Source: Pyrocephalus nanus
Lineage: Eukaryota; Chordata; Aves; Passeriformes; Tyrannidae
Assembly (NCBI GenBank): GCA_038380795.1
Contig: CM076275.1
Location: 2,234,501 to 2,298,500 of the forward strand
DNA length: 64,000 bases
Reading direction: 5' to 3'
The position numbers and the translations under genes were made by a program. This document shows, in pieces, positions 58,701 to 64,000 of this stretch (positions are counted from its first letter, which is position 1; the number at the start of each line of letters is the position of its first letter). Under the pieces are notes generated by a model. It was not told the origin of the DNA and did no database searches. It saw only the letters and a list, made by a program, of their open reading frames with translations.

Positions 58701-61679
58701 TGCAGCCCATGGGGAAGGGGCTCAGGACCACACGCTGGTGGGTTACAGTGCCAGAAGGTATCGTTGTAATCGTCTCATCTGCATAACGAGGCTCGCTATT
58801 AATTAATTCCCACGGAGCGTGGCTCTCAGAAGGCACGTGCAGTCGTTTTAAAAATTGCCAGCGAGGTGGAACCCCACCCCCTGCTGCTAAATCACAGTTC
58901 ACTGCTCTCACAGTGGCAGTGTCACACTTCTGTTCGGCACGGGAACCATCCACCTCCGTTTTCCAGCCGCCGTGCCACCGTCCTGTCAGTACTGAATTCC
59001 CATTCCCTGGTGTGGGCACGTGGCTGAGCCCGCCCTCCATTCCACAGACCACACCAAGCTTGTCTAGGGCTCGGCATCCTCCCCGTTTTTTTGGCACCCC
59101 CTTCTCGGTGCTGTTGTGCCCGTGACAGACAGGGATAGAAATAGCTGCTCTGCTCCTATTCAGAGCTCTTCTGGCTCCATGTTCCACCTTTTGCCTGGTG
59201 CTGGATGTGGGAAGGTGTGTTTAGCTGGTAATGCACCTCGTTTCTAGAGCTGTTCCTTGTCCAGGACATGGGCCCTGTAGTATTTGCTCCTAAGCAGGAG
59301 AATTGCACCTTCAGCTGCTCTAAAACCACTAGAAATAAATAACCAGGAGCCAAGAATGTGCTAGGGATGGACACCTGGTCATAACTCCTGCTTTCCCCTG
59401 GATTTTGAGATCAGTCTGCCAGTTTACCCTCCTGGTAGTACATATCAGGCTGATTCTTGTCTGGTACTAAATCACGTGCTTTATAAAACTCTGTTCCAGA
59501 GATGATTTATCTGCCAGATTTGGAGGCACTGTGAAACACACAGTTAAGTCTCTCTGAACCGTGTAGACTCACAGCAATAATATTACCTCCCTTAATTCCT
59601 TGTTATCCCAATAATCTGTTCATAAAGTGGCTTTTCCCCCTTGGATATTACTATCAGAGTCAATTTGTGATTTGGGGCAGCCTGAAGTCACATTTTAAAG
59701 ACTGTTCTTGGCCAGCAAAGCCTGAAGATGTGTTTTTCCCACGCTCACACATCTCCGTGTGCCCCCTCTGTCCCCGTCCCCTCTTGCAGCACTGTCACTC
59801 ACGGTGACAATGCCTTGCAGCAGCAGGATGAGAAGCTGGTCTTTTTGGGGGTAAACTTGTAGAAGCGGAGCCGACAAATGCCTGGGCTCAACGTGAAGCC
59901 ACCAGCGCTGGGGGTCCTTGTCAGCCCTGCCTGCTTGCCTTCTGCAGGGATGTCAGAGCAGCCAGATCTACAATTAATTACATCTGCTCACTTTAAATAG
60001 TGACACAGCCCTGTGTCAGTGCCCAAGGCAGTGTGTGCTGCCCTCTGAAAACCCTTTAAGTGCGAGTTATCAGGACCTGCTGCTTAAAAACTGCCTAGTT
60101 TTAGTAGTGGCTGTTTAATGTAATCATGAATTATGGTCAAAGTGGAAAGTAGTTTATCATTATGTGATACAGCCTAGCTTATCATTTGGCTCTTCCCCAA
60201 GTACAGAAGAGAAATGTTTATGAAACACTTCGGCTTCTCTGCATGCTGTGTTACCACAGCAGGTCAGGGAGCTCCGTGGGCGACCCAAGCCCTTCAGTTC
60301 TCACTCTCTTGGCTGTAGATTTGTCCATGCCTGCTTTAGATGTGTCATCCTTAAGATTTATCGCCCTCTTTGCTTCCTCTCATCTAATTTACATTCATGG
60401 CTATTGGTTTCCCCTTTTTACCTTTCCGTAGTTATTTTTGCTTCCTCTTTGGGCTGCTCTGGGTCTGTAACCAGTGTGACCAACTTTCTTAATCATGGGC
60501 TTGTGGCTTTTCAGCCCTCCGTGACCTCAGAGGATTTCTCTGCACAGCATTTCTTACTTCTCTGAGTTGTCATGGGTTTGGGAACAGGCAGGAGCTGAGT
60601 GGGCAGATGTCCAAACCGCAGAGCTGCCGGTGGTGGGTGCTCTGATGGAGCAGCCTGGTTGCCTACTCTCAGCCTGGAATTTTTAATTAAAGCCCTGGAC
60701 ATACTGGTCTGCCACGAGTATCCATGTGAAAACAGGGAAGGCAGTAAGCAAGGAAGAGCTTAACCTCGCTGTCTGTGGCTTTGGCACTGCTGTGAGCCTG
60801 CTGTTTATTGGGGTGCAGCGGCCGTAAGAAAGGTGGGGGTGACTGATGAGGGAGGTGTGGGAGGATGCTCATCCTGGCTGCTGGGACTAACCCTGCTCCC
60901 TGCTGTCTGCACAGGCGTGCTACGGCATCCTGAAGGTCCCCATCGGGAGCTGGCTGTGCCGGACCTGTGCCCTGGGAGTTCAGCCCAAGTGTCTGCTGTG
61001 CCCCAAGAGAGGGGGAGCGCTGAAGCCCACGCGGAGCGGGACGAAATGGGTCCACGTTAGCTGTGCCTTATGGATTCCTGAAGTAAGATGTTTTGCAGCC
61101 TCTTCTTGACACGTGGCTGGGCACAGACCTGGCTACAGGTCTCGGCCCAGACCATTCATTAATGGTCTAAATAGCAAGCCCAAGTTGGCTCGTTAAGCTG
61201 TGCCAGAGCGATGCGAGGCAGCCATCGGGCCATGTGTTTAATTAGCAGCCAAGGGGCACCCTGTGAAGGGAGGGCACAGAGCTGGGGGGCAGAGCTCTGT
61301 GTAGCAAAGTAATTTCTTGTGCCCGTTAGAGATGCAAACCAGCATCCACAGGAGGAATTAATTCAGAGGAAACACCAACATACATTTTTCCTTCTGTTTC
61401 ATCCAGATGTGGCTTTGGGTTTTTTTCTTAATCAAAATTGCAACTGACCCCAAAAAATAATAAATGTAATCCATCCCTCATTTGGACTGCCCCAGACACC
61501 CCCTTGTAGGAGATGTGGGATGGTAGCCAGTATTTACAACTTGTCTTCTGTCTCGTGGCCAGGTTAGCATTGGATGTCCTGAAAAAATGGAACCCATTAC
61601 GAAGATCTCACATATCCCAGCAAGCAGATGGGCTTTGTCCTGCAGCCTCTGCAAGGAGTGCACTGGGACATGTATTCAG
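16710..61679 (+). CDS. JADE2: JADE2, PHD-finger scaffold of the HBO1 acetyltransferase complex (5' part, seven coding exons)
   Basis: The coding exons are 16710-16767, 19703-19788, 29271-29428, 47522-47691, 57074-57285, 60915-61082 and 61563-61679. Joined, they give 323 codons with no stop. Residues 1-48 are a basic, serine-rich tail. Residues 49-198 form the conserved JADE/Epl1-like N-terminal region ([37 protein letters not shown]). Residues 202-246 are PHD1, with ligands C202, C205, C219, C222, H227, C230, C243 and C246. The zinc knuckle is C254-x2-C257 and H275-x2-C278. PHD2 begins at C311-x2-C314. From family knowledge, JADE proteins join KAT7, ING4/5 and MEAF6 in the nucleus and direct acetylation towards histone H4 or H3 tails; JADE2 is also reported as an E3 ligase for KDM1A. 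The [19 protein letters not shown] start identifies JADE2 rather than JADE1 or JADE3. The human protein is about 790-830 residues, so roughly 40% is present. All splice sites are GT-AG. Confidence 0.96.
16768..19702 (+). other. JADE2: JADE2 intron 2
   Basis: This is a 2.9-kb phase 1 intron with a GTAAGA donor and a CCTCGTTGCAG acceptor. I see only unremarkable unique sequence: no repeat family, no CpG-rich patch and no extra exon. Confidence 0.75.
19703..19788 (+). CDS. JADE2: JADE2 coding exon 2 (residues 20-48)
   Basis: The acceptor is CGTTGCAG|GTCACACC and the donor is TCTGAG|GTACGT. With the preceding A it encodes S20 to E48, ending in RQKEKKPSE, which is conserved in the family immediately before [11 protein letters not shown]. 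The segment is basic and serine/threonine-rich, with no folded domain. It ends in phase 0. Confidence 0.94.
23047..23157. repeat. Near-perfect inverted repeat with no spacer (52-bp arms)
   Basis: The left arm is 23047-23105 and the right arm 23106-23157, meeting at the palindrome CTCTG|CAGAG. The arms are complementary over 52 bp with one mismatch and one extra 7-base TGTGCCC in the left arm, next to an adjacent TGCCC. The arms are GC-rich and begin GGGCAGCAGAGCCGTGCCC. A transcript from either strand would fold into a long hairpin whose loop could only be the central few bases. Confidence 0.93.
26395..26570 (+). promoter_or_regulatory. Candidate intronic enhancer with clustered GATA motifs
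   Basis: Four GATA-type motifs lie within about 130 bp: GTGATAAAG near 26441, CTTATCTG at 26483-26490, CTTATCTTC at 26551-26559 and AGATAG at about 26564. Between them is a CpG-dense patch with GCGCGCGCGC (about 26454-26463). AT-rich flanks with homeodomain-like TTAATAATTT add to the impression of a conserved element. No alignment was possible. Confidence 0.3.
27241..27460 (+). mobile_element. CR1 LINE 3' fragment
   Basis: The blocks AAGAAAAATTTCCTCACTGA, GATGTGGCACTTTGGGACAT and GGTTGGACTCGATGATCTTA belong to the CR1 subgroup with the 'TTTTCCAACCT' tail. It is 5'-truncated and in the same orientation as JADE2. Its type differs from that of the other intronic CR1 copies, which carry GGTCCCTTCCAAC. 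Confidence 0.85.
28875..29078. repeat. Degenerate minisatellite, about 34-44-bp unit
   Basis: Five diverged units follow the pattern GTGACAnGAnnGGGACAnGAAGGTGCTnnGGGCAGTGAG, with unit lengths of about 34-44 bp. The array lies about 190 bp upstream of the exon at 29271. Divergence between units suggests an old array. Confidence 0.7.
29271..29428 (+). CDS. JADE2: JADE2 coding exon 3 (residues 49-100 plus two bases)
   Basis: The acceptor is TTTTTTTCCTCTGGTGCAG|GTTTTCCGC and the donor is GTCAG|GTAAGT. It encodes [20 protein letters not shown] and continues through [18 protein letters not shown] to PEPVVR. This is the most conserved part of the JADE N-terminal region; the family uses the N-terminal part to bind KAT7. 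The exon ends two bases into R101 (phase 2). Confidence 0.96.
29441..29479. repeat. Short tandem repeat next to the exon 3 donor
   Basis: GGGGTCCCCT-type units of about 16-18 bp are repeated roughly two and a half times, starting 13 bp after the exon ends. GGGG runs next to a donor can act as intronic splicing enhancers, but no effect is shown here. Confidence 0.6.
30517..30598. repeat. A-rich low-complexity tract
   Basis: Several A runs of 11-18 bases are separated by short CG-, CAACCCC- and G-containing interruptions. There is no target-site duplication or adjoining retrogene that I can see. Confidence 0.85.
31459..31667 (+). mobile_element. CR1 LINE 3' fragment
   Basis: It runs from TATTAGAAAGAAACTCTTCC through CCTGGCACAGGTTACCCAGA and GGAAGTGTCCAAGGCCAGG to GATCTTTAAGGTCCCTTCCA and ACCATTCTAG. 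It is a 5'-truncated CR1 3' end of the classic avian type, on the same strand as JADE2. Confidence 0.92.
34480..34570 (+). promoter_or_regulatory. Isolated CpG-dense patch in intron 4
   Basis: About 90 bp around GCTCGGCGATGGCGGCGGCAG carry roughly a dozen CpGs amid CpG-poor intron. One frame starts at the ATG at 34507 and reads [14 protein letters not shown]. Another frame is arginine-rich ([16 protein letters not shown]). The patch could be a small conserved regulatory element, a fragment of an untranslated or alternative exon, or chance. I do not recognise a protein. Confidence 0.25.
35438..35503. repeat. T- and C-rich low-complexity tract
   Basis: T runs at 35438-35452, 35463-35472 and 35489-35503 are separated by a short AT segment and a C-rich run. 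The lengths are probably unstable. Confidence 0.85.
36836..36928 (+). mobile_element. Short CR1 3' tail
   Basis: Only the last 90 or so bases of a CR1 are recognisable: TTGAAGGTGTCCCTGCTTG, then CTTCAAAGGTCCCTTCCAAC and CAAACCATTCTAGGAT. It is in the same orientation as JADE2. Confidence 0.8.
37808..37877. repeat. Two-copy 35-bp tandem duplication
   Basis: Copies at 37808-37842 and 37843-37877 both begin TGGATTTGCTGGGATTCAGA and are essentially identical, which points to a recent duplication. It lies about 1.3 kb before the large minisatellite. Confidence 0.9.
39145..41212 (+). repeat. Large G-rich minisatellite, about 130 units of 14-19 bp
   Basis: The core unit is GTGTGCAGGGATGGG (15 bp). 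Length variants are GTGTGCAGGATGGG (14), GTGTGCAGGAGGGATGGG (18) and GTGTGCAGGATGGGATGGG (19). Rarer variants include TTCGGGG, GGGATAGA, GATGAG and GGGTTGGG forms. The array covers about 2.07 kb of intron 4. Rare variants recur in blocks, showing multi-unit duplications (offsets of about 388 and 163 bp). No frame of the common unit contains a stop on either strand, so open frames of up to 822 codons arise here; they encode only cycling MGCAG, GWGVQ or DGVCR and are not regarded as genes. Confidence 0.97.
45652..45981 (+). mobile_element. CR1 LINE 3' fragment (longest copy)
   Basis: It starts in CATCTTCCAGTGCCTAAAGG and runs through GGGCATGTAATGACTAGACA, TTTAGATTAGATGTTAGAAA and CCTGGCACAGGTTGCCCAGA to GATCTTTAAGGTCCCTTCCA and CATTCTGTGATTTT. 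It is about 330 bp, 5'-truncated and without a coding frame. It lies on the same strand as JADE2. Confidence 0.93.
47522..47691 (+). CDS. JADE2: JADE2 coding exon 4 (residues 101-157 plus one base)
   Basis: The acceptor is CTTCTTTCCTTCCAG|GATCATC and the donor is GAGATGG|GTGAGT. It encodes [20 protein letters not shown] and a variable serine-rich linker, then the conserved [20 protein letters not shown] and KEM. The linker (residues 102-133) differs most from the human protein as I remember it, while the RYDLDE...WLEL block is conserved. The exon ends one base into E158 (phase 1). Confidence 0.95.
54040..54330 (+). promoter_or_regulatory. Candidate intronic regulatory element
   Basis: This CpG-containing but not GC-rich block has a perfect palindrome CGATTAATCG (54222-54231, paired-type homeodomain sites), a SOX-like CATTGTT (54201-54207), an NKX-like CAAGTG (54244-54249) and CCAATAA. 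Retained CpGs in an otherwise CpG-poor intron suggest constraint or low methylation. No alignment was possible. Confidence 0.3.
54991..55252 (+). mobile_element. CR1 LINE 3' fragment
   Basis: GCATGCAGTGATAGGACAGG leads into TTTAGATTAGATATTGGGAA, CCTGGCACAGGTTGCCCAGG, GGCTTGGAGCAACCTGGGCT and GATCTTTAAGGTCCCTTCCA. It is 5'-truncated, on the same strand as JADE2 and close in sequence to the copies at 31459 and 45652. Confidence 0.93.
55665..55709. repeat. (GT)22 microsatellite
   Basis: An uninterrupted GT dinucleotide run of about 45 bp lies in intron 5. It is likely polymorphic. Confidence 0.97.
57074..57285 (+). CDS. JADE2: JADE2 coding exon 5 (residues 158-228; first half of PHD1)
   Basis: The acceptor is CCTCTGCCTTCTGCCTTGCAG|AAAAGCCC and the donor is CACCAG|GTGAGC. 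It encodes [20 protein letters not shown], then the acidic [15 protein letters not shown] and the first PHD1 ligands C202, C205, C219, C222 and H227. The exon is clearly GC-richer than the introns, and most third positions are G or C. It ends in phase 0, splitting PHD1 between H227 and C230. Confidence 0.97.
57286..60914 (+). other. JADE2: JADE2 intron 6
   Basis: The intron is 3.6 kb and phase 0. It holds a short T run near 58080 and a candidate element at about 58740-58870. The rest appears to be unique non-coding sequence. Confidence 0.75.
58740..58870 (+). promoter_or_regulatory. Candidate conserved non-coding stretch
   Basis: TATCGTTGTAATCGTC, an octamer-like ATCTGCATAAC, TATTAATTAATTC and CACGTG-containing GGCACGTGCAG are packed into about 130 bp with several retained CpGs. 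This is pattern recognition only. Confidence 0.2.
60915..61082 (+). CDS. JADE2: JADE2 coding exon 6 (residues 229-284; end of PHD1 and zinc knuckle)
   Basis: The acceptor is CTGCTGTCTGCACAG|GCGTGC and the donor is CCTGAA|GTAAGA. It encodes [20 protein letters not shown], completing PHD1 with C230, C243 and C246. The knuckle follows: C254-x2-C257, then [14 protein letters not shown] with H275 and C278. The exon is exactly 56 codons in phase 0 at both ends. The PHD1-knuckle-PHD2 (PZP) arrangement is shared with BRPF and AF10/AF17 proteins and binds histone H3 tails. Confidence 0.97.
61083..61562 (+). other. JADE2: JADE2 intron 7
   Basis: This is the shortest complete intron here, at 480 bp and phase 0. 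The block at about 61120-61260 has a conserved look, with a CATTCATTAATG palindrome-like core and TTTAATTAGCAGCC, but no exon is apparent. Confidence 0.85.
61563..61679 (+). CDS. JADE2: JADE2 coding exon 7 (residues 285-323; start of PHD2)
   Basis: The acceptor is TCTTCTGTCTCGTGGCCAG|GTTAGC and the donor is ATTCAG|GTATGT. It encodes [20 protein letters not shown], then [19 protein letters not shown], carrying the first PHD2 ligand pair C311 and C314. As I recall, residues 285-323 are identical to human JADE2. The next exon should begin with the third ligand (CSMPSC...), which is not found in the remaining 2.3 kb. The protein is cut here by the window, not by a break in the gene. Confidence 0.96.
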
Positions 61680-64000
61680 GTATGTAGCTTGGCACTGCAG
61701 ACACTCAGACCTCCAGGATTGTGCCTGTATCAGCCACTGGAGGTGCTGGAGGTGCTGGAGGACACAGTCTGGCCAAGGCTTATTTCTGCTCTGAGTAAAC
61801 CTAACAACATCAGATCAGGCACCATCAGATGTTGTTTGCAATCACTTAATGCACTGAGTGCTAGAAATCTAGATTAACTTTCTTTGCATTACACAGTGAT
61901 GTTGCTGTAGTGACACTAATTACTGGGACTGCAAATTGCTTGGGTTTGGATCAGGAGTTTCCATCAGAAAAGCTTTGTGAAGCTGCCAGGAAAGTGAGAT
62001 GCTCATGAGATGCATAGCCCAAGTATTTCACAAACACTTGGGGTTTCAGCTGGGGGGATATCAGGGAACCCCAGGCTTGGAGGGTCCTCACTACCCTGCT
62101 GGAAGATGAAGTATGTATTGCATTTCCACATTTTCTGTTTTGCCACACCTAACCAAACTACTGCAGAGATGCAGTACTGCTGATTGCCTGCCCTCCCTGC
62201 AGCAGCAGGGACAGACTTTCTCTTTTCAGATGGAAAGCAGGATGCTCTGGGCTTTCTGTTGGAAAAGTGGGACAGAGCTTCCCACCCTGTGATCCCTCTA
62301 CTTGGGGAGCAAAGAGTAGAAGCTCCCATCCAAAATGCAGCACACCTGGTGTAAGAGCATCTGGGGAGCCTTGCTGAACCCCAGGATGCTGAACCCCACT
62401 GCTTGGCCAGTGTGATGTCCTGGTGATCCCTGGGGATGGACTGGAGCAGCCTGGGCATGCAGGGGTAAATGGGAGAGCCATTAAGCTTTGAGAAATGGAG
62501 AGAAAGTTTGGGCTGTGCAGCAATCCCAAGGGATCAGCTCTGGTACAGCAGCACGAGCTGCACCAGGGAGGTTGGTGCACACAGTGGTGATGATGGGGGA
62601 CCAGAAGCAGCCTCCTGTTTGCAGAAGGACAGCAGGGATAGGAGGTCTGCAGGCTCCACTGTGTTTATGCCATCATCTTGGGTTTAAGCCTTTAAAGGGA
62701 GCTGTTTAAAAAGTAATCTCCATAGTTTGAAACGAAATTTCACAATACTTCTTTAAATCTGTAGCGTTGAGTCACTTCTTTTTTGATGGCTCTGGGTGCT
62801 TATTCACCCTGCCAGATGGAGATAGTGTGTCAGAATGGCAACTGCTTTCAAAGAACAGAGGGGCAGGGAAGGAGGCAAACAGGCTTGGCAGCATCAAAAA
62901 GAATTCAGCGTCTCTCAGGCTTCATCCTCTTAGTGCCAGCATGACACGGGAGCCGTGAGATCCCGGGGACTGGCTGGATTTGCATTAAAGGTCACCTGAG
63001 ATGGAACAGGAGCCTTCTTGTCCCATGTGCCAGCAGTTCACAGTTTATAAGTCTTCATGAAATTGTCACTGGAGCACTTGCTGAGGCCACCCTGGCGTGT
63101 GCAGGACGGTTCTGCTCCAAGGAAAAGGGGGAGAAGTGAAAAGAAAGCAGGCAGTGCCCTTATTTAAGGATTTATGGGGTAAATCAACACCCATGGATAA
63201 ATAAATATGCTCTGTACTCTTCAGTGGTACAGAGCTCTGTTTTGAAAGCTTGTGTTTATGGAGCATATTTTCTGCTGGTGCCTGTTTATGCAGGTGTGAT
63301 CCACCTTTGTCAGCATTTCGGGTTTGTGACCCAGCTCTGAAAGGAGGAGGTTGTTTTCTGCAAAAGCAACTGGGTGTTTATTCTTGGCAGCAGGAATCAG
63401 GTGCTGGCAGGTGGGCAGGTCTGGGGAAGGAGGGACGGTGCTTCCAGGAGGGGGTTTTCCAAGTGGGCAGCGGGTTTTGCAAAGGTGAAATGCAGGAGGC
63501 AGGCTGGAGGAGGGGGAGACTGTCATCCCAGCAGGGCATGGGATGCTCAGAGGCAGCACCACAGCTAAAGAGAACACCCACCTAAAACCACATTTGCAGA
63601 GACAAATGTGAGAAATCTTTGCACAGGCACCTCTGTGTGTGGAGGCGTTTGTCCCCACCCGAATTTGTCCATCAGAAGGGAAACAATCCCAGGGCAGCCT
63701 GAGGAAGGGCTCCCCACTGCTCTCAACACCTCTGCCCTTGCTGATGGCATGTAACTCATCCCTTGCTTCCTGGTACAGAGCTGTGAGCCCAGGGTAATTT
63801 GGTGTGGCTGTAGCTGAGCCAGAGCTCCCGGATGCTGCAGGGATGCAGTCCTGGAGACAGCCTTTCCCTAGCTCCTGTTGAGGGGAAGTCATTATTTCAT
63901 GGTGGTTCTTGTGGTCAGACATCAGGAGATGCCAGAGAGCTCAGTATGCAGCAGGAATTTTCTTGTTTGCATTGCTGAGGTGGAAAGGAGAGTGCCAGGA
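61680..64000 (+). other. JADE2: JADE2 intron 8 (partial)
   Basis: The stretch starts with the GTATGT donor and continues to the window edge without a recognisable next exon. I see no repeat family or CpG-rich patch in it; short open frames have no recognisable similarity. Confidence 0.7.

Overview
The window is vertebrate nuclear DNA, almost certainly from a bird. Several fragments are the 3' ends of CR1 LINEs of the avian type, whose tails carry the GATCTTTAAGGTCCCTTCCAAC signature. The only recognisable protein-coding gene is split into short exons with GT-AG introns, and its protein closely matches JADE2 (PHF15) as I recall the human sequence. The species cannot be resolved from the sequence alone.

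Layout. Positions 1 to about 8,900 look like upstream non-coding DNA, with one reverse-strand CR1 fragment and an AT-rich segment that may be a regulatory element. A CpG island at about 8,940-11,160 holds the likely promoter and an untranslated first exon ending at a strong splice donor after 10,216. JADE2 then runs on the + strand to the end of the window. Seven coding exons are placed exactly: 16710-16767, 19703-19788, 29271-29428, 47522-47691, 57074-57285, 60915-61082 and 61563-61679. They give 323 continuous codons with consistent reading phase, from the start methionine to just inside the second PHD finger. The rest of the gene lies beyond 64,000.

JADE2 is a scaffold subunit of the HBO1 (KAT7) histone acetyltransferase complex. 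The visible part contains the basic N-terminal tail, the conserved JADE/Epl1-like N-terminal region, a complete C4HC3 PHD finger, the zinc knuckle and the first ligand pair of the second PHD finger.

The introns hold the unusual material. Intron 4 (18 kb) carries a G-rich minisatellite of about 2.07 kb at 39,145-41,212 that is open in all six frames and shows larger internal duplications. Intron 3 carries a near-perfect inverted repeat with no spacer at 23,047-23,157. Four more CR1 fragments and one short CR1 tail lie in the introns, all on the + strand. Several CpG- or motif-rich patches look like possible regulatory elements, but without alignments these are only candidates. I found no tRNA, rRNA, CRISPR array, intact transposon or second protein-coding gene. 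I see no evidence of a new biological system; the points worth checking are structural and regulatory.
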